Shown: piece after piece, positions 16,237 to 24,954 of the stretch
Position numbering within the stretch: the first letter of the stretch is position 1
Layout of the letters: each line of letters opens with the position of its first letter
Assembly (NCBI GenBank): GCA_013349405.1
Contig: DUZS01000035.1
Span: forward strand, 1-32,320
Direction of reading: 5' to 3'
DNA: 32,320 nucleotides
DNA from: Desulfuromonadales bacterium
GTDB taxonomy: Bacteria > Desulfobacterota > Desulfuromonadia > Geobacterales > Pseudopelobacteraceae
Program-made: the position numbers and the translations under genes
The notes under the pieces: model-generated
Seen by the model: only the letters and a program-made list of their open reading frames with translations
Databases searched by the model: none
Told to the model about the DNA's origin: nothing

Positions 16237-16320
16237 GTGCCCGTTGTCGAAAGTCTGGAGGATGATCTTGAACGGCATCTCTCTTTGCAGAAGCGAGGAC
16301 CAAAACCGAAAGGCAGGTAG
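16237..16320 (+). pseudogene. Possible C-terminal gene remnant between the two toxin-antitoxin modules
   Basis: The frame from GTG 16237 encodes VPVVESLEDDLERHLSLQKRGPKPKGR and a stop. The acidic helix followed by a basic RGPKPKGR tail looks like the end of a larger protein, but no upstream part is visible and there is no ribosome site. I do not recognise the parent gene. It may be noise. Confidence 0.25.
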
Positions 16321-16367
16321 TTTTATATACTGTCACTGGAATGCCCTATCCCAGTATTATTTTTATA

Positions 16368-16413
16368 TTGTCAGAGCCAACAAATGATGTAAAATATGAT
16401 TATCATATTTTAC
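16368..16413 (+). promoter_or_regulatory. Promoter and 25-bp operator palindrome of the second toxin-antitoxin module
   Basis: GTAAAATATGAT (16389-16400), one central T, and ATCATATTTTAC (16402-16413) form a perfect 12-bp-arm palindrome that ends one base before GGAGG (the ribosome site, 16414-16418). TTGTCA (16368-16373) with a 16-bp spacer to TAAAAT (16390-16395) is a plausible promoter whose -10 lies inside the palindrome. Bound antitoxin would cover the promoter and border the ribosome site. Confidence 0.75.
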
Positions 16414-16423
16414 GGAGGTTGCA

Positions 16424-16705
16424 ATGCAAACTGCGATCAGTTCAACCGAAGTCGTGAGAAATTTTTCGGAACTGCTCAACAACATCAAATACCGTGGAGA
16501 TCGGTACACCGTCGTCCGTGGCGGAAAGCCGGCTGCATCCCTGGTTCCAGTGGAACCGGTCCGCAGTGGCGTAACTCTGGCTGACCTGAGCACTATTGTG
16601 CACGCGTTTCCCCATCTCGACAGAAGTGATACCTCATTTGCAGCCGATGTTATAACTGCGGCACATTCGCAGCCTGCACTACCCGAGGCTCTGTCTTGGG
16701 AGTAA
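16424..16705 (+). CDS. Type II antitoxin, Phd/YefM family
   Basis: This 93-residue protein shows the Phd/YefM N-terminus: ISSTEVVRNFSELLNNIKYRGDRYTVVRGGKPAASLVPV. That fold dimerises and binds DNA, so it is the expected ligand of the palindrome at 16389-16413. The C-terminal ~50 residues are the toxin-binding part. A strong GGAGG lies 5 bases before the ATG. The stop overlaps the toxin's TTG start by 10 bases. The pairing of a Phd-type antitoxin with a PIN toxin is common. Confidence 0.88.
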   Translation: MQTAISSTEVVRNFSELLNNIKYRGDRYTVVRGGKPAASLVPVEPVRSGVTLADLSTIVHAFPHLDRSDTSFAADVITAAHSQPALPEALSWE

Positions 16706-17103
16706 TACTTGACTCCAGCGAGATCATCGCACTGGAAAGAAGCCGGGGGATGGTCGAAAATCTGGTGACTGGCCGCGAAGATGAGCCGTTTGGTATCAGC
16801 GTGGTAACGGTGGCCGAACTTCTCCATGGAGTCGAACGAGCCGACACGGAAACCAGGAAAATCAGACGTCAGGCTTTTGTTGAAAAAGTGATTGAGATGA
16901 TTCCTGTGTTTCCTTTTGATTGCGGAGTTGCCCGTATCTACGCCAGAATATGGTCGTCATTGGTGCAGCGCGGCTTTACGGTCGGGGCGCACGATCTGAT
17001 TATTGCCGCGACGGCTATTTCTTTGGATTACACGGTAATTACCGCTAACCTGCGTGATTTTGAGAAGATTGAGGGATTACGGCTTGAAGTGCGGCAGGCG
17101 TAG
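16696..17103 (+). CDS. PIN-domain toxin (VapC/FitB-like)
   Basis: This 135-residue PIN protein starts at TTG within the antitoxin gene, the only start that keeps the first strand [12 protein letters not shown]. Acidic residues are Asp6, Glu41 (VAELLHG), Asp100 (AHDLIIAA) and Asp121 (NLRDFEKI). The pattern [25 protein letters not shown] is typical of VapC. It should be a magnesium-dependent RNase held inactive by the Phd-type protein. It is in a different PIN subgroup from the toxin at 15824, so the two modules are not simple duplicates. Confidence 0.9.
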   Translation: MGVILDSSEIIALERSRGMVENLVTGREDEPFGISVVTVAELLHGVERADTETRKIRRQAFVEKVIEMIPVFPFDCGVARIYARIWSSLVQRGFTVGAHDLIIAATAISLDYTVITANLRDFEKIEGLRLEVRQA

Positions 17104-17176
17104 CGAGTTATACGCTTCTTACATTAACACAGGATATTCTACTGGAAATGAAGAAAATAAAGAAAGAACAGGTGCC

Positions 17177-18157
17177 ATGACAGCATATCTCATGAAACGC
17201 ATCCTGGTGCTGATTCCGCTGATGATCGGCATTACCCTGATCACCTTCTCTGTTATTCACCTCGCTCCGGGCGAACCGGTCGAGATGCAGATGGCGATGA
17301 ATCCCAAGGTCGGCAAGGAGGCCCGTGAGCGCCTGACCAAGTTCTACGGCCTCGATAAGCCGCTCCATGAACAGTACTTCAGCTGGGTCGGCCATATTGT
17401 CCGGCTCGACCTGGGGCGCTCCTTTTCCTCAGATGGCCGTCCGGTTGTCGACAAGATCAAGGAGCGCCTCCCGGTGACTATTTCATTAAACGTCATCGCG
17501 CTGCTGCTCGAATTCGGCCTCGCGATTCCGATCGGCGTACTGGCTGCCACGCGCCGTGATACCTGGCTTGACAAGGGTATCACGGTCTTTGTCTTTGTCG
17601 GTTTTGCCGTGCCGACTTTCTGGCTGGCGCTGCTGCTGATGTATTTTTTCGGAGTTAAACTCGGCTGGCTGCCGATCTCCGGATTGCATACGCTCGGCAG
17701 CGATTCCTGGGGTACCGGGCGCTATCTGTGGGATCTCGCCACGCATCTGATCATGCCGGTCATGGTGGCGTCATTCGGCAGTCTGGCCGGCCTCTCCCGC
17801 TATATGCGCTCTGCCATGCTCAATGTCATCAGCCAGGATTACATCACCACCGCTCGGGCCAAAGGTCTTTCCGAGCGGGTTGTCATCTGGAAACATGCCT
17901 TGCGTAATGCGCTGCTGCCGCTGATCACGCTGCTCGGTTTTTCGATTCCGGGACTGATCGGCGGCAGCGTTATCTTTGAGACGATTTTTGCAATTCCGGG
18001 GATGGGGCAGCTTTTTTATCAGGGGGTCATGTCGCGTGATTATCCGGTGGTCATGGGGATTCTGGTGATCGGTGCGTTTCTGACACTGGTCGGCAACCTG
18101 ATTGCCGATCTCTGTTACGCCTTTGCTGACCCGCGCATCCGGCATGGGGAAGGGTAG
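17177..18157 (+). CDS. ABC transporter permease, DppB/OppB family
   Basis: From the ATG at 17177 (AGGTG just upstream) this is a 326-residue inner-membrane permease. It begins [34 protein letters not shown], as is standard for DppB/OppB/NikB. The membrane-spanning region includes the conserved ATPase-contact loop [24 protein letters not shown], and the end is [33 protein letters not shown]. It pairs with the permease just downstream and, by family, with the SBP at 13858. No promoter is evident, and transcription may come through from the toxin-antitoxin modules or farther upstream. Confidence 0.93.
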   Translation: MTAYLMKRILVLIPLMIGITLITFSVIHLAPGEPVEMQMAMNPKVGKEARERLTKFYGLDKPLHEQYFSWVGHIVRLDLGRSFSSDGRPVVDKIKERLPVTISLNVIALLLEFGLAIPIGVLAATRRDTWLDKGITVFVFVGFAVPTFWLALLLMYFFGVKLGWLPISGLHTLGSDSWGTGRYLWDLATHLIMPVMVASFGSLAGLSRYMRSAMLNVISQDYITTARAKGLSERVVIWKHALRNALLPLITLLGFSIPGLIGGSVIFETIFAIPGMGQLFYQGVMSRDYPVVMGILVIGAFLTLVGNLIADLCYAFADPRIRHGEG

Positions 18158-18161
18158 GGTG

Positions 18162-19019
18162 ATGATGGCGTTCAAGCATACCTATTTCTCGGCAATTTTC
18201 TGGCCGCGCATGCGGCGTAACCGTCTCGCTCTGTGTGGCGGAAGTATTGTGCTGGCGCTGTTTTTCGTTTCACTGCTGGCGCCCGTGCTCGCTCCCTTTG
18301 ATCCAAGCGCCATCAATGCCTATGCGGTGCTGTCACCGCCAACGTGGCATCACTGGTTCGGTACCGACGAGCTCGGCAGGGATGTGCTCAGTCGCGTCCT
18401 CTACGGTTCCCGCGTCTCCCTCAAAGTCGGCTTTGTTGCCGTCGGTATTGCCGTATCGATCGGCACGGTGGTTGGTCTCGTCTCCGGTTATTTCAGCGGC
18501 CTGGTTGATGCCGTCCTGATGAGGGCCGTTGACGTGATGCTCTGCTTTCCCGCTTTCTTTCTGATTCTGGCGATCATCACCTTTCTTGAGCCATCAATCT
18601 GGTACATCATGATGGTGATCGGTCTGACCGGCTGGATGGGGGTGGCCCGCCTGGTGCGCGCCGAAACACTCTCGATCCGGGAAATGGATTACATTCTGGC
18701 CGCCCGCTGTATCGGCTGCTCCAATACGCGCATTATTTTTCACCATATTCTCCCCAATGCAGTTTCCCCGGTGCTGGTCTCGGCAACACTCGGCATTGCC
18801 GGTGCCATCCTGACCGAATCGGCACTTTCGTTTCTCGGCATCGGCGTTCAGCCGCCAACGCCAAGCTGGGGCAACATCCTCACCTCCGGTAAAGATTATA
18901 TCGAATTTGCCTGGTGGTTATCGCTCTTTCCCGGGTTGGCCATTTTAGTCACCGTGCTCTCCTATAATCTGTTCGGTGAGGGGATTCGCGACGCGCTTGA
19001 CCCGCGCGTGAAGCGGTGA
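18162..19019 (+). CDS. ABC transporter permease, DppC/OppC family
   Basis: This 285-residue protein has the OppC N-terminal segment (FWPRMRRNRLALCGGSIVLALFFVSLLAPVLAPFDP), the HHWFGTDELGRDVLSRVLYGSRVSL signature, and the ATPase-contact loop AARCIGCSNTRIIFHHILPN. The end is LSYNLFGEGIRDALDPRVKR. The start at 18162 is favoured by AGGG runs just upstream; 18144 and 18165 are alternatives. It follows the DppB-type gene by 4 bases. ATPase genes (DppD/DppF) would normally follow but a CBS-DUF294 gene is there instead, so the ATPases must be elsewhere. Confidence 0.93.
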   Translation: MMAFKHTYFSAIFWPRMRRNRLALCGGSIVLALFFVSLLAPVLAPFDPSAINAYAVLSPPTWHHWFGTDELGRDVLSRVLYGSRVSLKVGFVAVGIAVSIGTVVGLVSGYFSGLVDAVLMRAVDVMLCFPAFFLILAIITFLEPSIWYIMMVIGLTGWMGVARLVRAETLSIREMDYILAARCIGCSNTRIIFHHILPNAVSPVLVSATLGIAGAILTESALSFLGIGVQPPTPSWGNILTSGKDYIEFAWWLSLFPGLAILVTVLSYNLFGEGIRDALDPRVKR

Positions 19020-19087
19020 CGGATCGCTTTCGTGTGTGGTGAGCTTGTCGAGCGTAAGCCAATGAAACCCCCGGTACAGGTGTACCC

Positions 19088-20539
19088 ATGCCAATGACAA
19101 ACGAAGACAGTTTTTTCTTCATGCCGGTCAAGGAGGTCTGCCATCGGGCTGTTGTTACCTGCTCACCCGATATAAGCCTCATTGAAATGGCCCGCGTGAT
19201 GATGGTCAATAACATTTCCGGCATTGTCGTCGCAGCTGACGAAAAGCCGGTCGGTATTGTTTCTCTGCGCGATCTCCGCAATCTGATCGCCGAGGCTGCA
19301 GAAACCATTGTGTCGTTGAAAGTACGTGACGTCATGAAAACAGCTCTTATCACCATTCACAGCAGTGACTACCTTTTTAAAGCCATATTTCTCATGGCGA
19401 AACACAATATCCACCGACTGATCGTCATTGATGAATTTAATATGTTGAGCGGCGTTATTACCGACGCCGATCTGATGCGCATTCAGACCAGCAGTCCGCT
19501 CTATCTCGTGCAGGAGATCGAATCCGCCGGCTCGATCGAGCAGTTGCGCTTACTTGGTCAGAAAATGACCGGCATGGTGCGCTACGCACTAAAGACCAAT
19601 GCCGACACCCAGAGCCTGATCCAGCTGATCGCCCACTTTAACGATGCTCTGGTACAGCGCCTTATCTATATTCTGGACCGTTATCATAATGTCCGGCTAC
19701 CGGCAGGTGCGGCGTATCTGTCACTCGGGAGCGAGGGGAGGCACGAACAGACCCTGCGGACTGACCAGGACAGTGCCATGGTCTACCGTGATGACCTGTC
19801 TCACGATGACATTGCGGCGGTGCGGCGTTTTGCCGGGGAAATTAGTGCCGCTCTTGAAAATATCGGTGTGCCGCTCTGCCCGGGCAACATGATGGCCAGC
19901 AACCCGCAGTGGTGTCACAGTCTGTCCGAATGGAAAGAATTGATTGAAGCGTGGATTTTTCACCCCTATCCCGAAGCGATGGTACATTTCGGAGTGTTTC
20001 AGGATCTGCGCGTAATGCATGGTGATATTTCGTTTGAGGCTGAATTGCGGGAATATATCTGCGAATGTGCCCGGTGCAATTCGATATTTTTTCCCGGCAT
20101 GGCTCGCAACATCGTGCGCTTTAAAACTCCGCTCGGTGTCTTTGGCCGATTGCAGGTGGAAAAGAAGGGTGAGCACCGGGGTAAGCTGGATGTGAAAAAA
20201 AGGGGGTTATTTGCCCTGACACGGGGTGTCAGTCTGATCGCGCTCGAAGCAGGTTTCATGGGAGGGACGACATGGTTCAAGCTGGAGCGGCTCCATCACC
20301 TCCAGGTGATATCCGATCATGATCTGGAGATAATCCTCAATGCCTTTACCTTTCTGCTGCAGATGCGTCTGCGCACACAGATGAATGCCCTGTTATCAGG
20401 AAACTCAGTTGATAATTTTGTCGATCCGGCAGAGCTCACCGACCGGGAGCGGGACCTGCTCCGCGAAGCTTTTAAGGGTGTTGAAACGCTGCTCGATATC
20501 CTCAATTGCCGTTATCAGCTCGATCTGTTGGCCCAGTAG
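19088..20539 (+). CDS. CBS-pair protein with DUF294 nucleotidyltransferase-like domain
   Basis: This 483-residue protein has two CBS motifs (residues ~8-130: FFMPVKEVCHRAVVTCSPD, VGIVSLRDLRNLIAE, LSGVITDADLMRI). Next comes a DUF294 domain with the GlnD-like nucleotidyltransferase motif GSEGRHEQT at 214-222, followed by TDQDSAMVY, then a DUF294_C substrate-binding helical domain. The CBS pair probably senses adenine nucleotides, and the NT motif keeps its acidic DQD. The catalysed reaction is unknown for the family. It follows the permease gene by 68 bases and may share its transcript. Confidence 0.9.
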   Translation: MPMTNEDSFFFMPVKEVCHRAVVTCSPDISLIEMARVMMVNNISGIVVAADEKPVGIVSLRDLRNLIAEAAETIVSLKVRDVMKTALITIHSSDYLFKAIFLMAKHNIHRLIVIDEFNMLSGVITDADLMRIQTSSPLYLVQEIESAGSIEQLRLLGQKMTGMVRYALKTNADTQSLIQLIAHFNDALVQRLIYILDRYHNVRLPAGAAYLSLGSEGRHEQTLRTDQDSAMVYRDDLSHDDIAAVRRFAGEISAALENIGVPLCPGNMMASNPQWCHSLSEWKELIEAWIFHPYPEAMVHFGVFQDLRVMHGDISFEAELREYICECARCNSIFFPGMARNIVRFKTPLGVFGRLQVEKKGEHRGKLDVKKRGLFALTRGVSLIALEAGFMGGTTWFKLERLHHLQVISDHDLEIILNAFTFLLQMRLRTQMNALLSGNSVDNFVDPAELTDRERDLLREAFKGVETLLDILNCRYQLDLLAQ

Positions 20540-20792
20540 AGGATCTTTGTCTGACTCGCCAGGACATTACGGCAGTCCCGCTCTTTTGATGCAGTCAAGT
20601 GCTGCTGACAAGGAGTGGGCAGCGCTTTTTGCGAAGGAAAACGGGGCCGGTTTGGTGAGAAACAGTTAGGTATAGAGCTGCGGATCTGTTCCGACTGTTT
20701 TCAGCCTCGCGAAAAGGCCTCGATTTTGAATCTGAAAACAGGAAGTGCTTTTTGGTTTTAAATCGTGAAGTAATCGTGAGGAAAAAAAGTTT
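20540..20792. other. Intergenic region without a recognised gene
   Basis: These 253 bases separate the convergent CBS-DUF294 and ChaN-like genes. A short frame from ATG 20589 reads MQSSAADKEWAALFAKENGAG and stops at 20669. It has no ribosome site or recognisable family and may be a decayed remnant. No clear terminator hairpin was seen. Confidence 0.4.
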
Positions 20793-21653
20793 TTAGAGCA
20801 GGTCGAGTAATGAAAACGGCTCTTCCAGAAGGTATTGAGCATCTTCGGTACTTATCGATGCTGCCGTAAGTCCGGGAATCGGCGGAATGATGATTTTGAA
20901 CGGGATAGTGCCAAGTTCCGCAGGAATTCCCCCCTTCTCCCGCACATGCCCCCCTCCCGCGATGATCACCATGACGCAGTCCGGATGCAGGTGATGGTAC
21001 GCGCGGATGCGGCTCGCCATCACCCGGTTTCTGAGCATCTGTGCTTCACAGATATACCGGAAGTTATCGCTGTCCCTCCCGTGTGACCAATACGACGATC
21101 TGATGAAATCAACATAGTCATCGCCCACTTCGTCAGCGGCACCGGGGGGAAGCAGACGCTTGTCGGCGGTGTTGAGGGAAGACAGGCCCTGCCGGGAAAC
21201 CTTCATGACGATCTCCCGTGGCGCGTTCAGCGCGATGATCGGAATTCGGTTGACCCGGGCGTAGCTGAAGATCTCCCCGTAAAACTGATACGGAATGTTT
21301 CTCCAGTTTGACTGGTAAACCGTGACGAACTCGTTTGTCGTGACCGTTCCGGCGCTCCAGCCATCGAGCACTTTCTGACTTGATTCCTCGAACATCTCCA
21401 TGCCGATGGCAACTGACTTCCCTTTTGCTTGAAGTCCCTTTATTACCTCGAGCTGCAGTGTGTGGTGTGCCGCTGCGTCATGGCGTTCGCCGACAAAGAC
21501 GAGCGGGACGGCACTGACCGCGTCGATCATGGTGCGGACATCCACCATCACACGGTCTTCAACGCGCATTGCCTGGGTTATGGAGGAGCAGCCTGTCAGG
21601 AGCAGGGAGAGGATGAGAATCGTCAGGGTGATTGATGTCAGAGGGCTTCGCAT
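20793..21653 (-). CDS. ChaN family lipoprotein
   Basis: From the ATG at 21653 the protein is 286 residues and starts with a lipoprotein signal ending LLLTGC (Cys22). The longer frame upstream runs through the terminator and is not credible. The ChaN/EreA-like core is clear: FVGERHDAAAHHTLQLEVI, GMEMFEESSQKVLDGWSAG, NAPREIVMKVSRQGLSSL, and VIIAGGGHVREKGGIP. Campylobacter ChaN binds heme and serves iron uptake; that role is possible here but not shown. It lies just after the terminator of the TRAP operon and should have its own promoter. Confidence 0.9.
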   Translation of the reverse strand: MRSPLTSITLTILILSLLLTGCSSITQAMRVEDRVMVDVRTMIDAVSAVPLVFVGERHDAAAHHTLQLEVIKGLQAKGKSVAIGMEMFEESSQKVLDGWSAGTVTTNEFVTVYQSNWRNIPYQFYGEIFSYARVNRIPIIALNAPREIVMKVSRQGLSSLNTADKRLLPPGAADEVGDDYVDFIRSSYWSHGRDSDNFRYICEAQMLRNRVMASRIRAYHHLHPDCVMVIIAGGGHVREKGGIPAELGTIPFKIIIPPIPGLTAASISTEDAQYLLEEPFSLLDLL

Positions 21654-21675
21654 GGGTAACCTGTAAAAACGAAAA

Positions 21676-21704
21676 GGGCCTGCCGCAAGTGGCAGGCCCT
21701 TTTT
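21676..21704 (-). terminator. Strong rho-independent terminator of the TRAP operon
   Basis: GGGCCTGCC (21676-21684) pairs perfectly with GGCAGGCCC (21691-21699) around GCAAGT. T-runs flank both sides (TTTTT at 21700-21704; AAAA at 21672-21675 gives TTTT on the minus strand), so it can work in both directions. It lies 20 bases past the dctM stop and isolates the ChaN gene. Confidence 0.9.
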
Positions 21705-21724
21705 GCAGTAATGCGACCGCTTTG

Positions 21725-23104
21725 TCAATACCCGAGTAAGCGCGGCAGCCAGAGGGAAATAATCGGCACATAGGTAATCAGCAGCATGAAGCCGATCATG
21801 GCGATCAGCCACGGCATAACCGCCACCGAGAGTTCCGAAATACCCATCTTGGTAATGCCGCTGGCGACGTAGAGATTGAGACCGACCGGGGGATGACACA
21901 TGCCGACCTCCATGTTGACGGTGATCAGCACGCCGAAGTGGATCGGATCGATGCCGAGCTTCATGGCAACCGGAAACAGGATCGGTGCCAGGATCAGGAT
22001 GATCGAAGAAGGCTCCATGACGTTACCGGCGAGCAGCAGCAGCACATTGGTTACCAGCAGGAACGAGACCACACCGAGGTTATGGCCGAGAATCCAGTCA
22101 GCCATGATCTGCGGAATCTGCTCATGAGTCATCAGAAATGAGAACAGCACCGCGTTGGTGATGATATAGAGCAGCATCGCCGACATACTGGCGGAGTCGA
22201 GCAGAACTTTCGGGATTTTGGCGAAAGAGATGTCTCTGTAGACAAATACCGCGACAATGAAGGCGTAGACCGCACTCATGGCCGCCGCTTCTGTCGGAGT
22301 GAACAGACCGGTATAGATACCGCCCAGAACGATGACGATCAGCAGCAGGCCCCAGACGCTTTCGCGGAAGGCTTTACCGCGCTCTGCCCAGGTGGCTTTC
22401 GCCATGCGGGGATAATCGTTCTTGCGGGCGATCCACCAGGAAACCACTCCCAGTAATGTCGCCAGCATCAGGCCGGGCACAACACCCCCCATAAACATGC
22501 CGCCGACCGATGAATTGGTGGCGACGCAGTAGATAACCATCGGGATTGAGGGGGGTATCAGGATGCCGAGTGAGCCGGAAGTGGTGATGACCCCGGCGCC
22601 GAAACGCTTGGGGAAGCCGGCTTTGACCATGGCCGGCAGTAGAATCGAACCGATGGCGACTACCGTTGCCGGGCTTGATCCTGATACCGCAGCGAAGAGG
22701 GCGCAGGCGATAACACCTGACAGTGCCAGTCCGCCATAGAGATGGCCGACCATGGAAGTGGCAAAATTAATCATCCGCTTGGCGACGCCGCCATGAGTGA
22801 GGAAGTTACCGGCGAGAATAAAGAACGGAATCGCCATGATTTCGAACTTCTCGATACCGGTAAAGAGCTTCATCGCGACCGCTTCAGTCGGAATTTCGGT
22901 GAAAAAGAACAGGAACGACAGAACGGTGAGGCCGAGGGCGATGGAAATCGGCATACCGGTCAGCATCAGCAGCAGCAGCAGCGCAAACACTACACCGACA
23001 CTGCCGAGCATGGCGATTGCCCCGAGAGCTGCGGCTATACAGAGGAGCCACTTGGTGGCTTTTTGTTTGGAAAACTGTTCCCATCCAGCAACAGCAGTAC
23101 TCAT
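21725..23104 (-). CDS. dctM: TRAP transporter large permease, DctM subunit
   Basis: This 459-residue inner-membrane protein is the transport channel of a TRAP system, driven by an ion gradient. It has about 12-13 hydrophobic segments and family stretches such as LTGMPISIALGLTVLSF, AIPFFILAGNFLTHGGVAKRMI, SGSSPATVVAIGSILLPAM, and GILIPPSIPMVIYCVATNSSVG. It is ~30 residues longer than many DctM proteins because of an extra N-terminal hydrophobic segment. Its ATG overlaps the dctQ stop (ATGA), so the two are coupled. A strong terminator closes the operon. Confidence 0.95.
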   Translation of the reverse strand: MSTAVAGWEQFSKQKATKWLLCIAAALGAIAMLGSVGVVFALLLLLMLTGMPISIALGLTVLSFLFFFTEIPTEAVAMKLFTGIEKFEIMAIPFFILAGNFLTHGGVAKRMINFATSMVGHLYGGLALSGVIACALFAAVSGSSPATVVAIGSILLPAMVKAGFPKRFGAGVITTSGSLGILIPPSIPMVIYCVATNSSVGGMFMGGVVPGLMLATLLGVVSWWIARKNDYPRMAKATWAERGKAFRESVWGLLLIVIVLGGIYTGLFTPTEAAAMSAVYAFIVAVFVYRDISFAKIPKVLLDSASMSAMLLYIITNAVLFSFLMTHEQIPQIMADWILGHNLGVVSFLLVTNVLLLLAGNVMEPSSIILILAPILFPVAMKLGIDPIHFGVLITVNMEVGMCHPPVGLNLYVASGITKMGISELSVAVMPWLIAMIGFMLLITYVPIISLWLPRLLGY

Positions 23105-23769
23105 TTGGCACCTCCATCTTTTGCCTGTTTGTCAAAACGGTGCTCTTCGTACACTTCAAGCGCTTCGGTGGCATCGACGACGTCATCAAGGCCATCAACA
23201 ACTGCGTGGTCGTGATGCGGCAGCTCACCGGTACGGAAGAACTTCCACCCCACCTGCAGGAAACGGAAGCACATCAGATACGATCCAAGCGGCACAGCGG
23301 CGTAGATAATCCAGGTCGGCCATTCAAGGTCAGGAGTCGTGGGCCCTTGCGGCACATCACCGACATTCATATTGAGCAGGGTAAACAGCGCATAGTGCAT
23401 GCCGTTTTCCCAGACGAAACGTGCCCCTAGTGTGCCGATCAGGCTGGTAAACAGAGCGCCGCCGGCAATGCCGATCATGACGCATTTTACCCGCCAGCTG
23501 TCCGGCAGGCGGTTGACCAGTACGTCAACTCCGACATGAATACCGCTGCGGACGCCGTAGGCGGCACCGAACTTGGCCATCCACACAAACATGTAGATGC
23601 AGAGTTCCTGTGCCCAGCTCATGTTGACGGTCAGCAGCCAATCCTGCAGGCCCGGAATCGGCAAGCCGGAGAGATAGCGATGGACGACGGCGACAAAAAT
23701 GATCACCGTTGCGGCGCCGATGAGGAAGGTGATGATAATTTCCTCTAAATGATCGAGATATTTCATCAT
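23101..23769 (-). CDS. dctQ: TRAP transporter small permease, DctQ subunit
   Basis: This 222-residue protein has four membrane helices: residues ~12-35, ~45-70 with WAQELCIYMFVWMAKFGAAYG, ~95-115, and ~150-175. The DctQ signature (QE-x-x-x-x-x-F-x-W, then R-x-x-x-H-x-x-V-D at VRSGIHVGVDVL) is present. A hydrophilic C-terminal tail of ~40 residues and a longer mid loop make it larger than the usual ~160-180. GGAG precedes the start (the ATG at 23766 is an alternative). It forms the membrane complex with DctM and receives substrate from DctP. Confidence 0.93.
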   Translation of the reverse strand: MMKYLDHLEEIIITFLIGAATVIIFVAVVHRYLSGLPIPGLQDWLLTVNMSWAQELCIYMFVWMAKFGAAYGVRSGIHVGVDVLVNRLPDSWRVKCVMIGIAGGALFTSLIGTLGARFVWENGMHYALFTLLNMNVGDVPQGPTTPDLEWPTWIIYAAVPLGSYLMCFRFLQVGWKFFRTGELPHHDHAVVDGLDDVVDATEALEVYEEHRFDKQAKDGGAK

Positions 23770-23853
23770 GTGGGTATCTCCTGAGGGGGGTCGTTAAAAA
23801 GCCGCTGCGGTGTGGCCGCAGCGGCCGGAGCACGTATGCCGCACAGATACCGG

Positions 23854-24867
23854 TCAGTTGGGGGTATAGCCGGTTACTTTATAAACTTCATTGACCAGAT
23901 CGGCGCCGATGCGGCTCATATGCTCTTTATGTGCCTTGTCCATGGTTTTTCTCCACACGGCCCGCTCTAGCGGCGTGAGGGTTATGAACTGGGATTTACC
24001 CGATTTTTTGACAGCGGCCAGTGCTTCTTCGTTATCTTTCTTGGCGATATCATTGGCATATTTGGTGGCGTCAACCATGGCGCTTTCAAGAGCGGTACGG
24101 ATGTCAGCGGGGAGACCGGCCCAGAATTTTTTATTTACGATAACAGCGTAGCCGAGGTAGCCATGGTCGGAGAGGGTTACATACTTCTGCACTTCATGCA
24201 TCTTCTGGGTGTAGAGGTTCGACGGCGGATTTTCCGTGCCGCTGACAACACCGGTCTGCAGCGCCTGATACACTTCCGAGAACGCGAGACTCTGCGGGTT
24301 GGCACCCATGGAACGCATCTGGGAATCAAGAACTTTGGATGACTGGATGCGCATTTTCTGCCCTTTAAAATCTTCCGGGGTTTTCAGCGGTTTGTTGGCG
24401 CTCATGACTTTGAAGCCGTTATCCCAGTAGGCGAGCCCGTGAATCCCTTTCGGCTCCAGCTTGGCAAGCAGTTTTGCACCAACCGGACCCTGGGTAACCT
24501 TATGGAGTTCTTCATAATTATCAAAAATGAAAGGGAGATCGAATACCTCAAACTCCTTGACACCGAGCGGGGCAAATTTGGCCAGTGACGGTGCCAGCAT
24601 CTGCACAGCGCCGAGCTGCAGCGCTTCCATCTCCTCTTTATCTTTGTACAGCTGGCTGTTCGGGTAAACCTCAATCTTTACCGCGCCTTTGGTGCGCTCT
24701 TCAGCAATTTTTTTGAAATAGTCTGCCGCCTGGCCTTTGGGGGTGTGCTGCGCGACGACATGGCTGAACTTGATGACGATAGGAGCGGGGGCGGCCAGGG
24801 CGGTCATCGGCACTGCCAGGGCAGCGGCTGCGATTACCATTCTTTTGAGACAGTGATTGAAATTCAT
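23854..24867 (-). CDS. dctP: TRAP transporter solute-binding protein, DctP family
   Basis: This 337-residue periplasmic binding protein has a signal peptide (cleavage near TALAA-PAPI). The DctP fold is recognisable: IKFSHVVAQHTPKGQAADYFKKIAEE, FDLPFIFDN, and KMRIQSSKVLDSQMRSMGANPQSLAFSEVYQALQTGVVSGTENP, which includes the conserved carboxylate-clamping Arg region. It probably binds a C4-dicarboxylate or other organic acid. AAAGGAGG lies upstream. It is the first gene of dctP-dctQ-dctM, with 84 bases before dctQ. A sigma-54 promoter lies at 24954-24940. The neighbouring two-component pair is the likely controller. Confidence 0.95.
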   Translation of the reverse strand: MNFNHCLKRMVIAAAALAVPMTALAAPAPIVIKFSHVVAQHTPKGQAADYFKKIAEERTKGAVKIEVYPNSQLYKDKEEMEALQLGAVQMLAPSLAKFAPLGVKEFEVFDLPFIFDNYEELHKVTQGPVGAKLLAKLEPKGIHGLAYWDNGFKVMSANKPLKTPEDFKGQKMRIQSSKVLDSQMRSMGANPQSLAFSEVYQALQTGVVSGTENPPSNLYTQKMHEVQKYVTLSDHGYLGYAVIVNKKFWAGLPADIRTALESAMVDATKYANDIAKKDNEEALAAVKKSGKSQFITLTPLERAVWRKTMDKAHKEHMSRIGADLVNEVYKVTGYTPN

Positions 24868-24939
24868 TCGGTGTTCCTCCTTTAGGATAGTGCTGACTGA
24901 TATTCAGTGTAGACTCTGTTGTAAGATGATGTTCTATTA

Positions 24940-24954
24940 GCAAATGGAGTGCCA
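24940..24954 (-). promoter_or_regulatory. Sigma-54 promoter of the dctPQM operon
   Basis: On the minus strand the bases read TGGCAC, TCCAT, TTGC: the exact -24/-12 consensus with the required 5-base gap. The transcript start would be near 24929, about 60 bases before the dctP ATG. The adjacent genes encode a sigma-54 activator and its kinase. Confidence 0.85.

Noticed and set aside
19030-19053. Dispersed palindrome-type repeat (GTGAGCTTGTCGAGC)
   Set aside because: It resembles common intergenic repeats with GACAAGCTCAC, but only one short copy without a partner arm is seen here.
21654-21899. N-terminal extension of the ChaN-like protein
   Set aside because: It would run through a strong terminator hairpin and into dctM; the ATG at 21653 gives a proper lipoprotein signal.
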